A stretch of 64,000 nucleotides of DNA from Mactra quadrangularis (Eukaryota > Mollusca > Bivalvia > Venerida > Mactridae). Shown here in pieces: positions 49,607-62,120 of the stretch (position 1 is its first letter; every line of letters starts with the position of its first letter). The position numbers and the translations under genes were made by a program. The notes below the pieces were generated by a model, which saw nothing but the letters and a program-made list of their open reading frames with translations, was not told where the DNA came from and ran no database searches. The stretch spans positions 12,039,167-12,103,166 of the forward strand of contig CM046295.1 of the NCBI GenBank assembly GCA_025267735.1. The letters run 5' to 3'.

Positions 49607-50280
49607 TAGTGCGTACAAATTGACCCCGACCTTACCTTTCACATTTGCATCTTATTATCATTACACTTATCCAGGCGAAAATCAATACCACGCCTACTCT
49701 ACTTCGGCTCGTTACGAATTTAAGATCATTGTTGAGGATTGTTGATAGTAGACATGTACGATATTGTATAGTATAGAAGCGTGTTAAACTTGAGGAAAAT
49801 GCTGTGCTAAGCCAGTTAGATTATGTTTTCATTTTACTATAAGGTTCAGTGCTCGGGGCTCCGACCCTCAAACTAAACCTTATAGTTAAATGAAAACATA
49901 ATCTAACTTATACATAAGACATGTATAGAGTATACACAACCCGCATGTATAACAACTCACGATTCAAATGCATTCATACGGGAAACTCGCGTTCAAACCT
50001 TTTTGGTTACAATTAATAATAAAATAGATGGGAGGATGGCGGTTGTGGAGCAAAAACCCATAACATTTGAATTGGTAGCTAGCCTCATCGTTTAACCATC
50101 TGACTCTGTCTATGTGTAATAAACACTCATTGTACGCTTAGATGTACTTTAAAATAAATCCATGTCTTATAATTACATTCGAGCCTTTGCAATATAATCT
50201 GAGCATTAATACTACATTCGTATTCAATAAAATGAATATTCTTGCGCAAAGGTCAGGTCGGGGTCAATTTGTATGCACTA
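49607..50280. mobile_element. MITE of the TA-target family in intron of gene B
   Basis: Same termini as the 504-bp elements (TAGTGCGTACAAATTGACCC left; TAGTGCATACAAATTGACCC right, reverse complement), with TA on both sides. It is about 170 bp longer because an internal segment has been replaced by unrelated sequence that carries the foldback at 49815-49907. Confidence 0.85.
49815..49907. mobile_element. 93-bp foldback nested in the intron MITE
   Basis: Arms GTTAGATTATGTTTTCATTT plus ACTATAAGGTT are inverted on the right with about one mismatch in 32, around a ~29-base loop (CTCGGGGCTCCGACCC). The segment is absent from the MITE copies at 44847 and 63049, so it was a later arrival. No clear target duplication. 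Confidence 0.8.
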
Positions 50281-50436
50281 TACAAATAAATTATATTATA
50301 TGCATTTTGTGGATATGTTATGTGGAACAAGTAACACACAAGTTTGCTTCCCACTTTTCAGGGATAATTCTTTGAGATTTTAACTTATCCAGCCGCCGTA
50401 TTTGATATCTAGGCAAAGCACCTCTCGAGCTGAATT

Positions 50437-50512
50437 GCGAGCGCTCGCGCGGGCGCCCGCGTTCAAGAAAAGGGCGCTTGATGTCCCCACGAGCGCTCGC
50501 ATGGTTGAACGC
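50437..50512. other. GC-rich palindrome cluster in intron of gene B
   Basis: Two adjoining perfect 12-bp palindromes, GCGAGCGCTCGC (50437-50448) and GCGGGCGCCCGC (50449-50460), then GAGCGCTC again near 50491. The inverted pair GCGTTCAA and TTGAACGC encloses about 50459-50512. Very unlike the AT-rich surroundings. Origin and function unknown. Confidence 0.75.
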
Positions 50513-51339
50513 ACCTCTGGTATTTTATCATTGTTCCTTTTAATAAGAAGTTTACTGCGTGTCGTATTTTGTTATAACACATATTGTTCGATCATCCGTC
50601 TGTCGGTCCGTCCTTCAGTCGGTCTGTTTAGTACCAGCAATACTATTAATAGTCGGATAATCATTTTGTGGGAAGTCAGGCTGTGACTATCAGATAATCC
50701 TTACTTGTTTCGGAGTCGGTAGATAAACGGTCTAAGTCACGTTGAATTTGGTTTCATTGTTTGTCAGCTGTATAAGCTAAGAAGTATTTGTCCAAACACT
50801 ATTGAGACTTGAGCAATTGTACTTGATTTGCTGTAGTCAGTAGTTGTCCTTAGGCCACAACAAATTGACCATATGTTCTATGGATTCGCTCGGGTTTTTA
50901 AAAAAAAATTTATTTCCTCGATCGCTCATAAAAAGTTAGTTTAACCGCTATATAAAGCAAGTAAATTATAACGTTTTTTATTAGTTTTTCTTCGCTCGCT
51001 CGATCCATTTATTTTCAGAAAAATCCGTAGAACCCATGATCAACAATAATTTCAATAATTTTACCTAAATAGTGTATGAAATTTTATTTTAAATGAAAAT
51101 TACTGGGTCCGTCGGTCAGAAAACGACGTTTGTTTTCATTTCAGCCATTTCTAAGCAACTAATCTGTATGTCAACGCAACATAAATGATAATAAATACTG
51201 GGGAAAACTAAAGGTTTAACAAATGTTAAATAGTTGCACACGTACAAATTCAACGTTTTACGCAACATCGCTAAGGAAACAAAAAACTAGCAGTTATTTG
51301 AGCGACATCAATATTGATAACATTATACAAAAAACTTAC

Positions 51340-51704
51340 CTGTGGTGAAAAGCAAAGCATATATGACATCCGACACTATCATCATCCTCACAATACATAT
51401 TAACAACTTCCATTGGATCTTCTTTACATAGTTCAGTTGGAACCATCTTTATATCACGACCAGATTGTCTGGACGATGACACTCTGCAATCAGTATCAAC
51501 TAAAACATGTCCTGCTGAAGAATGAAAATCATTATGAATCTCCAAACAATCTATACAAAAATATTGTTTGCAATTGACACAATATTTCACCGATTGTTTA
51601 TTTTTCTGCTTCTTTGAGCATCGAGTGCAGGTGAGATCGAAATATTCATCTCCCGCATTTAACTGAGAGTGCGTTAAAATATCACGACTACCTTTCTTGG
51701 CCAT
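51340..51704 (-). CDS. Gene B exon 1: two B-box zinc fingers, B-box 2 His replaced
   Basis: ATG at 51704 (MAKKGSRD), donor GTAAGT at 51339, same length as exon 1 of gene A. Hand alignment gives about 17 base differences, of which 12 codons change the amino acid and only about 4 are silent. One change, His96 to Asp (CKEH to CKED), alters a predicted zinc ligand of B-box 2. Cys26, Cys29, Cys42, Cys45, Cys50, Cys53, Cys93, Cys105, Cys113 and Cys116 are kept. The frame also runs upstream of the ATG, but the conserved ATG with AAGATGGCC context is preferred. Confidence 0.85.
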
Positions 51705-51724
51705 CTTGACTGAAATGATATTTT

Positions 51725-51764
51725 CCAACGGCCGTTGGTAGTAAATTGTTTGTTTGGTCACGTG
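51725..51764. promoter_or_regulatory. 14-bp palindrome and E-box upstream of gene B
   Basis: CCAACGGCCGTTGG at 51725-51738 and CACGTG at 51759-51764, in the same arrangement as upstream of gene A. The flanking sequence is also nearly identical between the two genes, so conservation may simply reflect recent duplication. Confidence 0.45.
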
Positions 51765-53341
51765 GTTAGCAACAACCAATCCGTACAACACATATTTGCA
51801 CGTCAGAATAATTTAAATATTTTATATACTATGTCTTTCACAATGAATTGATTGATTCAAACTCTACTGAGTGTAAAGCGAATATCATAACAGTAATTTA
51901 ACTAGACCTATTGAAAAAAATCAGACAAGTGTGAAAGAAATGAAACTCTATACGTGTACATCATGTTAGGCTATTATTCACATTTTTACGCTTTTTTGTC
52001 TAACTTTTCCTAACTTTTCTTTTATATACGTATAGAAAACCTAGGCCACCTTATTTGATTATATGTTTAGATAGAACTAAACGTTTACAATATCTGAAAT
52101 GTTGTCCGGTCACCTGATAGGGCCACTCACTTAAAATTCGATTAAATTTGAATTAAATTTGTTTGGAGATTTTTTCATATTATATTAAATTTGATTGGCA
52201 TTTCTATTTAGTTTTAATATACGCCACATTAATTAATAGTGAGTTTATTTAATGTGTTTTGAATAAATTTACTGAAGTAATCAAATACAACGTCTGTATG
52301 TGTGTTTATGATACGACAAACTGTGGATATGTAGTGCCTTCGTTTTTTTTCTAATCTAAACGAAATCAAAGCACAGAATGCCCTGAATTCGTTTGGGTCT
52401 CGGAATATCAGAAAGGTGAAGATTGTGTGGAAACAATGAGAATTAACTGTAATATAGATGCTATAAATTCAAGAAACAATGACACAGGGTTATAAATTTA
52501 TATTTTAATGAACTGAAAATAATGTAACATTTCATTATATTAAAACTTATCTAAACATACAAAAGAATATCCTATATCCAAACATGCAAAAAATAACATT
52601 ATTATATCCAACATAGCTTACATATAAAAGTATATTTATGTGATATGGTCAACATGTTTTTTTTTAAGTTTAAATAAGAAATATTATCACTGCCACAATC
52701 TGGTTTGTTATGTGAAATCAACTTTACATATATTTCTTGTTTATAAATATATTACCAGTAATTTGCGGAAATGTTACAGAATTGCAAAATATTAGAAATC
52801 TTCGACCAACCGGGAACTATATTTTCTTCCCCGAGCAGGTTTGAAAATTAATGCGCCTGTTATTTGACAATCTGGTTCCCCGTCCTATTATGGTTCGCAG
52901 GGAACCAGTCCATTTGAAATCTTCACGCAGTAATCTCCGCGGAATTTTTTGGCGTTAATGTCCATGTAAAGGGAAGTAACCGCTTCAAAAAAGCGAACTA
53001 CTTTCGGCATTTGCAATTAACAGCATTCGGGTCTGAAATTTCGCTACCATTATTTGGTTGGTCTGACGACCCAAACAAACAAAAAACGACATAACTTAAA
53101 TCAGCCACCATGATAAATTGACTGAAGTAATCGTACACAAAGTCTGGCGGTGTGTAATTATACAGCAAATTGATAGGAAACTTCTGTAATGATTTTTTAA
53201 TAGACGTTTCTGCTGGATAAAAATATATATTTAATGCATACTGTTTACTACATAATATGTTTAATGCGGTCTTCTTGCAAGCAATACTGTTTAAAAAGAT
53301 TCAAATCTTAATATACAATTACACTTAATGATATATCTGGG

Positions 53342-53536
53342 CTGAGTTATCGCGAACGTTACAGAACGTTACATAACGATACAATCGGAACTCCTCGGCC
53401 GTATAATTGTTTACTTAAGCACCGGTAGTTTAAAAAAGCGTCTTAATATGTCCGAGTTTTTTCGCAGCAAATGATCGAGGAGTTCCGAATGTATCATTAC
53501 GAAACGTTCTGTAACGTTCGCGGTAACTGAACTCAG
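53342..53536. mobile_element. 195-bp MITE with long inverted repeats, unit 4
   Basis: Same-site copy of the element at 19454-19648, differing at a few bases (for example GTATCATTACGAAACGTTCT on the right arm). Confidence 0.85.
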
Positions 53537-54419
53537 TCCTGTATTATAGAGCTCTATTTATAAAATTGGTATACAGCAGTGTTAAATAACCTTGATCGAT
53601 TAATATTTTTCTTTTTCTTCCAAAATTTATTATACCAACGCTTACTTCGCCTTGGTCTATTATTTGATTTGATGACATTCATGGTTATATAAGATTATTG
53701 AATGAATAATGTTCTTATTATAATTGTGTTAGGTTACAGTTCGTCTAAACAAATAAATAATGAATAGAGGAAGACCAACTCTGAGCTATTGAAGAAACTA
53801 GTAAAATGATGTATTGATAAATTAAAAGTTGTCATCGAGTAGATAAATGTTTTTTTCGAAATTTAAATTTAATTTATAAGTGTACGATACTACAAGGCTT
53901 CAAATGTATTTGCGTTTGAAAAAAGTGATTGTATCGGAATGAAATTATCCTACTCAAGTATAAATCTATGGGTTAACTTTATAATAGGCATTTCGTTTTA
54001 TCTCAAATAATCTTACCCGTGACAATTGTGAATAATTGGAAATATGTTGTTATAACTTTACATAATTTAAACCCTTGGCACGGTAGGCTACTTGCAGGAT
54101 TTCAAATGTATGCCCTGAAAGGGTTTCTGGTTCAAATTTCACACGAGGCAGTTAAGCCCTACCATGGAAATTTGACAGTTGTGTTTAGTTTTCTTCACTA
54201 ATAAAGTACATTAAAAGGCAGTTGGTACTTTGGGAGTGTAGACGTGTACTGGTAATAGACATGTGTCCTATAAGCTACCTTAGACTAATCGACGTGAAAT
54301 TAACTGAATTTGTGTTAACACGGTGTAAACCTCAACCAAAAAAATAACCCAACATATTAAAATTAAAAACTGACTACATAAAGACAAAGTATGTTTGGTT
54401 GAATTTGTTATCAAATTAT

Positions 54420-54615
54420 TAGGGATGTAACGGTTAACCGATAGACTGGTTAATATTGCATACGATTTCTAACGGTTTTAACCGGTTCGTTTTTCCTTGA
54501 ACCGGTTTTTGTAGTTAAGTGTCATACTGCTTGTTTTTTATCAGAATCTGATAGTTAAATGTTTAAACAAATGTTTAAATAAATTGAATACTTGAAATAC
54601 TCTTAATGCGCTTTT
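54420..54615. mobile_element. hAT-type MITE, right half deleted
   Basis: CAAATTAT (54412-54419) then TAGGGATGTAACGGTTAACC as in unit 2, but the element stops at GCGCTTTT. The following GCATACACC corresponds to 21801 in unit 2. The right TIR and target duplication are lost in the deletion. Three T bases are shared at the breakpoints, consistent with microhomology joining. Confidence 0.85.
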
Positions 54616-54671
54616 GCATACACCTTTGTACGTTTGATATGACGACATCCAGTTCTAAATCGCATATTGGC

Positions 54672-55070
54672 CAATCTCCGTAAACAGAGATCCTGTATAG
54701 CGTTGTCATACTGGATCTCTACTTAGTCAATGCAAGGTCACGTCGAGGTGAACTTTGTGTCGACCAATCAATGCGTAGCTTTCATCTAGACGAAAACACT
54801 ATTAATCACATTTTGATGTCGTAATTTCTATTTTTAGACCAAGGTTTGCATGCTAATTTAACAGCGGTATTATTCACAGTCTGCGATTGGGTGGCTCATT
54901 TCAAATTGCGTGACGTAGATGATGTAAACAAGTTACCTATCATAACAATTTCGTCATGAATATTATGATGAGAGAAGGTCACCTGAACGTGATCTTCGTT
55001 TGGAAAAGGCCAGATCTAAATTAGCGAGTAAGCGAGCGGTAAAATTTTAGGTCGGGTTTTAATCAGATTG
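54672..55070. mobile_element. 399-bp element with 9-bp target duplication, unit 4
   Basis: Identical CATATTGGC flanks at 54663-54671 and 55071-55079. Same length and ends (CAATCT...AGATTG) as 21857-22255. Confidence 0.78.
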
Positions 55071-56127
55071 CATATTGGCAGGCTAGCCAGTCCATAATTC
55101 TGATGTTGGCGGAGTTTGATGTCATTAAGTCCATATATCGCTTACAGACCGCTACTAAGCAATTCGCTTCTTTGAATATTATTTATACAGTGAGTAAATT
55201 CTGAAAGTCCGGGAATTTGCGTGGTAACATTAAATATTTACTTTGATTAACAAAAATTAAATTCGAAAAGAAGAGCATGATTGTTTGCTGCATTGCTGCG
55301 ATTCGGGTCACATACCTATCTAGTCTGACCAAACAGTCTATAAACCTTTTTTTGCCCCATAGTTCATGTTCTGTTTGTTAAATATAAAATAGGAGTCTTC
55401 TCTTACATCTGGACAAATAGAACCTGACATGTTTAGTAGAATTGCTTTCTTGTGTAAGATATATTTTAGTCTTATAACTCACTTTATAAAATTTATATAT
55501 TATATCATTTTGTCTTGAATACATGTCTATATACCACCTTGCAAATACGATATGCATGTATTATATAATCGATTAAACTATTGATCTGCTTTGTAAAATA
55601 GAATTTAAAACGCACGATTTCTTTCCATTTGATTTCTTAGAGTTTTATTCAAATCATGGATAAATAAACACTCAACTTTTTACCAAATTTCAAATATCTA
55701 AAGCAAAACATAACAGACATATTGACAAAAGAAGAAATCTTGTATACGTATAAAATCAGTAGGTAGATATGGTTTAATAGTATAACACATGTGCAGGTAA
55801 AAGCATTGTTATAACGAAATTAGTCATGAAACATATTGGAATTTCTTATCATCTTTTAATATTTATCAAATTGTACAATAAGGCCACATTTATAATTTTG
55901 TATATTCAAACAACTTCTATGATGAAATATACGGAAAGCTTTTCAACCTGTTGTTTCTTTTGTTCTCTCTAATAGGTATATATATATACTATTTATTTGA
56001 GTTGAGTGTTGTCTTATATACCTCAGACTCGGTTAGTAGATCTTCTTACTTGTTCGTAGAAGATCATACGTTCGAGCACTGTGTCGTATACTTAACGTTT
56101 ACACCTCTGACAGATGATGTAAGTCTA

Positions 56128-56860
56128 GTCTTGTAAACTATAGCTATAAGTTATAGGATACAGTAAGACTTGTAAACTATAGCTATAAGTTATAGGATAA
56201 AGTAAGACTTGTAAACTATTGCTATATAAGTTATAGGATAAAGTAAGACTTGTAAACTTTTGCTATATAAGTTATAGGATAAAGTAAGTCTTGTAAACTA
56301 TTGCTATATAAGTTATAGGATAAAGTAAGACTTGTAAACTATTGCTATATAAGTTTTAGGATAAAGTAAGACTTGTAAACTATTGCTATATAAGTTATAG
56401 GATAAAGTAAGACTTTTAAACTATAGCTATAATTTATAGGATAAAGTAAGTCTTGTAAACTATAGCTATAAGTTATAGGATAAATTAAGTCTTGTAAACT
56501 ATAGCTATAAGTTATAGGATAAAGTAAGTCTTGTAAAGTATAGCTATAAGTTATAGGATAAAGTAAGTCTTGTAAACTATAGCTATAAGTTATAGGATAA
56601 AGTAAGTCTTGTAAACTATAGCTATAAGTTATAGGATAAAGTAAGTCTTGTAAACTATAGCTATAAGTTATAGGATAAAGTAAGTCTTGTAAACTATAGC
56701 TATAAGATATAGGATAAAGTAAGTCTTGTAAACTATAGCTATAAGTTATAGGATAAAGTAAGTCTTGTAAAGTATAGCTATAAGTTATAGGATAAAGTAA
56801 GTCTTGTAAACTATAGCTATAAGTTATAGGATAAAGTAAGACTTGTAGACTACAGCTAGT
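56128..56860. repeat. 39-bp minisatellite, about 18 copies
   Basis: Same array as 23312-24025, but the left part contains a variant block of five or six copies with TTGCTATATAAG in place of TAGCTATAAG (40-41 bp units). The right part is the standard GTCTTG unit. The last unit and the GTCTGAAGTAACAG flank are the same as in unit 2. Confidence 0.95.
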
Positions 56861-58139
56861 CTGAAGTAACAGTAACGTTACTTAAATGAAGATTTAGCTA
56901 AAATGAATGCATCATATTGTCAATGACATAAATATGAATAGATCCACTGCTTTGAATTTTAGAAATATCATTTTTTATAATTTGAAACATAAAAAAGGTT
57001 CTTTTTGAAAACTTTCAAAATATGGACATAGCTTGTACTGGCAGTAACCCCTCGATATTATATCTAACACACATTTACATATAAGATATGTACATTATAA
57101 CTGACAAATATTTCCTAATTTATCACTCATTGCACCCTCATTGCAGCAAGTTTCATTTCAAACATATACAGTGGTCATTATAATTCCTTTTAACAAATTG
57201 ACGGAGGTTCACAATACCGTTGGACTGCACACATACGAAACTTATAAGCAGAAGAGGTTATTTAAGCATGGATATATTTAGCGATATCAAGAATTTTGGT
57301 TTGCAAAGCTGCTTTATTACATCACATATGTTAATTACAAGATACCCATAAGACTACATGTGTCGATGAAAGCACGAAAACCATTCTTTTGTCGTTCTGC
57401 AACTTTGAGTTTGTTAAGACAGTTGTCGCAAAAATAATAACAAAGGTAAATATTTGGAAAGACAATCAATAAGGGGATGGCAGCATTGTAGATTTCCATA
57501 TCTTAATCACTTTATTAATAATTTTAAGCTGCATTTGCTACTTTTTATGAAACATCTTATGACCGTGTAGTTAATCAACAATAAAACCCTTTAACTGGGG
57601 ATCCTCTATCTTATATGAAATTCAAATTTTAAATTCAATAATTTTATTTCGGGGTTGTACGCCAATCAACGTAGATAGATACGATGTATGAATCAAATAA
57701 CTGAAGCATATATAAAATGTTATACAGTATATCACAGATAAGTTTATTTTAATGTGAAAATCGTTTAAATCTATACTTCTACGTCACTGTATTTCATTGT
57801 TAACTAATTAAATGTTTTAACCTTTATTAACTTAATAACCTGTGTAAGATACTTTATATTTTACTTATTTATTAAAATTGACACAAAGTTTACGACCAAT
57901 AATTGTTTTGTATTGTCATTAAGTTTAAGGTTACACTACAGTGGTTCTATTATAGAACGTCTTACTGAAGAGTTAAGTCATTAATCATTCTACACTTAAC
58001 AAAACTTATAAGTATACATATTTCAATTATGTATACTTTTTTATTATTCAGTATTTCTTAACGATATTTTGTACATCTGCTATTGACTGTATATCAATTA
58101 TTACTGCGTAATCAATTTTTCGAAAACTAACCAGCGCGT

Positions 58140-58693
58140 TGGACCGTGAATCGATTGAATTCATTAAATGCTCGAGGATATCGTGACTGGTTCGAATAAA
58201 AATTGCACATAGTCGCTGTGGACAATAATACTACCCACATATTAAAAACAAAAGATGGGCCGGCTAACGATAGAACACTGAGGAATATATATTGGGTTGT
58301 TAAAATGGATGGCGCACCAGGCCGCACCACAAGAGCAACAACAGAATTTCTACATGATAACAACATCACGCTGATGTGCATACCGCCGAAATGTGTAGCA
58401 AAACCTTTAAGAACAAATATGGGATAAATTGAACTGTTGTGTACGCCGTGGTGTTGCAGCCCAACCCCTTGCAGGGCCACGCGGGGAGATCGTGCGCGAA
58501 TGGGCAGGTATACATCAGAATCTTATCCATCGGTATGTGAGATCCATTAGAACTCGATTCCAAGCGGTTCTTAACAGCCATGGAGACCACAATTTTATTA
58601 GAGAAAGAATCGTTGACACAATTACCCGGATCCCACTATCAGTTTCCAACATTCGCACAGTCATGCAAATCGCTATCCTCATTGTGTTACTTT
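58140..58693 (+). pseudogene. Tc1-like transposase relic, unit 4 (longest)
   Basis: The frame 58203-58427 holds MDGAPGRTTRATTEFLHDNN and the proline-rich motif. A second frame 58429-58695 continues with RRGVAAQPLAGPRGEIVREW, then a QNLIHRYVRSIRTRFQAVL stretch and NSHGDHNF. The split between frames near 58427 and missing N-terminal sequence show it is inactive. Best preserved of the four fossils. Confidence 0.8.
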
Positions 58694-61600
58694 GATATAT
58701 TAACACACTGTAAAATTTTTGTTATAACTTGTATTTTTTTTATGTAATGAAATAGACATAATAATAATGTTCCGTCTTAAAACTATATTGGTTGAAAATT
58801 TGACATCAAGCAGACAAATACTTAGATACGAGCAAATATATACACGTATACTTATAAGATTTGATAAATGCATAATGTTTTGTACAGTTATAAAAGAATT
58901 TTGATAATATGCTGCCCAGATGTGGATAGGGTATAACATAGACTTGTTATACAACCCTTCCTTGTTGAATTTGGAAAGACAATCAATAATTGAATGGCAT
59001 CATTGTGGATTTCCATATCTTAATTACTTTATTAATCAATGAGTATCAAATTAATAATGTAACGTCTGCAGCAAGTTTTTATGAGAAATCCTATGACCGT
59101 GTAGTTAATCAACAATCAAACCCCTTAAATAGGAAATCTCACATTCAAATTTCTATTTAACAATTAAAAGTTTTGGGTTAGTTCGCCAATTGACTAGGAC
59201 AAATAGGACGTACGAATTCAAAAACACAACGATATATTTTATACAGTATAACTCATTGTTCATTTTATTTATTTATCCTATTTTTCATTCAGTTTAATAT
59301 ACTTTTGATATTATCTTGATATATAAAACGTGTACCTTAAGGTATGAAAATCCAATATCGTTACCTCGGATGTTTAAGATTGATTGACACAGGAATATAG
59401 AAATTTAGGGAAAGGGGTGGGCTTTCAAATACTAGTAGTACAAAAAACCTGATAAAGTAGTAAAAAATCCCTTACTATAAATCATGTTTTATGGCAGCTG
59501 TATAGAAAAACATTTAGTTGCTCGTACATTGTATATCTAATTGTTTAATCATTATATATATTTTAGTCATCATAAACTGTTTATAAACACATTAAAATCA
59601 TACTTCATATGCGGCAAGGTAATTACTAACTCCTGTTAAAAGTGTTTGTCAAATATTTTTAACATGGCACGTTTTGTAATATAACTCATCCATGCAAAAT
59701 GATAAACATGTAATGAATGAAATGATATATCAATTTTTGTAAGCTTTTATCATATTTTCAGAAGATTGTTTATGACTGAGAGTGGAGTTAGGGACAGTAT
59801 ATATCTAATGACAAACTGGACATACAGGTATACGTACACAATTATTACCTTATTGAAAAGTCATAAATCAAAACTGTCATGGTCTTATGATATAGTCCTA
59901 TAAGGATCATTGACATAATTAACATACATATAAATACAGTGTTATAAACCCAAGTAAATATACATGACTGTTCTAAATATCATCAACTTAGATTATGTGT
60001 CAATCAATATTTTGTACTAGGTGATTGCAATAGTTTAAGCTAGCTGCAGTTATCTCCCTTGTAATGGAAATAACCAGAATGATTAATGTTCACGTTCTTT
60101 TACATTTAGGGCCATTTAGTATGTTTAACAGTTTAATATTACTTGTTGAGCAATAAATCATTTTGAAATCGGTTAAACAATTAAAGTTAACTAGATTGAT
60201 TAATCATTTTACAATTAAATACATTCTCGCTTTAGAAACATGTAAGTATATAACAATTACAATTGAATAGAGAGAGTATCATTACTTTCTTCCTTCCGTC
60301 AAATGCTACGATTTTTAAAAGCTATCTTAAATTTCCGATATAATTGTATTGTATTTATGAAACATAGATTTTCTACAAATGTAGTGGACACTGTATTGGA
60401 GCTGACATGTTCACGTGCTTACAAAGTTCAGTGCTTATTATTGAATAGCCTGCACAGCGTTGTTTTATATCACAACCAAGAAAGCTTATACAACTGGCGC
60501 ACTTTTAAGAACAAAGAAGTGGACCTATAAGAGTGAAAAGTTTTCATTTGTTAAACTTGTTAATTCCAATGTGAGTAGCGGACTGTAGCAATCTATCATT
60601 ACAAACTTCCATGGACAATAACATTAAGCCAGATATATGCAATTAAAGGGAGAGTTTCTACTGCAATAAAAAAATAGCCCGCTTTAAGCGTTAACGCTCT
60701 GATGATGCAGTTTGAGCAAACTATTGAAGTGTGTCCATTATGATTGATTATCCTTAGGATCGATAAATGTGAGGGACATTACCCTAACATCGTTTCTGTT
60801 TATTTGATAATGCTGTGTTGATAAACTTCATATAGAACCCATGTGCGATAGTGAAATTAGTGTTTTGAATATTTTAAATGGATTCATTAGATTGCAAAAT
60901 AATCATACTTTTCATACTTGATACATGATTTTTGCGTTTTCTTTAGCTATAAAGGCAGACTATTAGATTACCTAATAAAATAACGATATCTATCAACACA
61001 AAGCAGTAGGTGCAAATTTACCTTACCAAATTTTCTCCACGGACAAAATCAGTGTTTCATAACTCTTCCACAGAGACAATTTCTACTTCTTGGAACAAAA
61101 ACTTGATATTTGGGATCGATTTTAGGTTCGGGTATAGAGTGATGCCGCCGAAAATTGAAACCGGAACATACGGTCTTGATATCCTGTGCTTTAGTACTAC
61201 TTAGACTATAAAAACTAAGACTCCAACTCTTGGCAGAAAAATGATCATTTAGAAGAGATTTGTACTCTTTTCAGTCACTAGACTGTAACCCCTTTTTCCT
61301 GTATCGAATCTTTACACAATGCTGCTAAATGTACACACTATAATATCCTTCTTATAAAATTTTCACAAATATCGCTTATCACAAGCTTGATGTTAGATTT
61401 TTAGCTGGTACGTATAATTTATCACTGGTCGGACTATTTTTGACTGATGTCATCTGAGTTATTATGTTGACTCTAGTGTCGTAAACCATGCATATACATT
61501 ATATAGAACTTTTTTGATGATTACAAGTTTTCCAATACTGGTATAACTGTTTTTCTATTTTTTAAGCTATTTGTTAAACTAGAATTTTAACTTCATAAGC

Positions 61601-61859
61601 AGTCTTATTCTCTATAAAACTTTTTTTGTGTTACAATGTTGATGGTTACTACAACAGTTTGATAAATTATTTGGTTAGAGTTATTTCCCTTGTATAAATA
61701 TTAAGTTGTAGCGCCATATCACAACATTATTACAGCGTAAAATGCTTCCTGTCTGCCAAAAACATTAATAAACTGATTACAAAATATTTAACTACTGCAG
61801 CTCGCACTATTACTAGAAAATAAAAATTTGAACATGTAACACCATTTAAAAAAAACCAT

Positions 61860-62120
61860 TGATTACCTGTAGAATTCGGCGTTCAGTCCAATTTACATTT
61901 GCGGTGTACCAGAAAAGTATTTGTACAATGAGAAATCTAAGATCACACAATAACTGCTCAACATATGTCGGTCCAAATTAAAAAGCAGTGACATACAATG
62001 ATAGGAATTTCATGACCACAGCTCCAAGACTATGGAATGCTCTCCCATCCGTATTGAGGGAGAAAACATCCGCAGTTCTCTTAAAGTCTGTAAGAGGCAC
62101 AATTTTGGTGAAGAATATGG
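61860..62120 (+). pseudogene. LINE ORF2 C-terminal relic, unit 4
   Basis: Near-identical to 43675-43930; TYNDRN, APRLWNA and PSVLRE motifs are encoded around 61985-62070, with breaks downstream. Confidence 0.7.

Larger units (their letters stand above)
49273..51339 (-). other. Intron of gene B
   Basis: Donor CACAG|GTAAGT at 51339, acceptor TTGACAG at 49273; 2067 bp, phase 2. Longer than in gene A mainly because of inserted sequence at about 49405-50570, which holds a MITE and GC-rich palindromes. The gene A intron MITE is absent. Confidence 0.82.
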
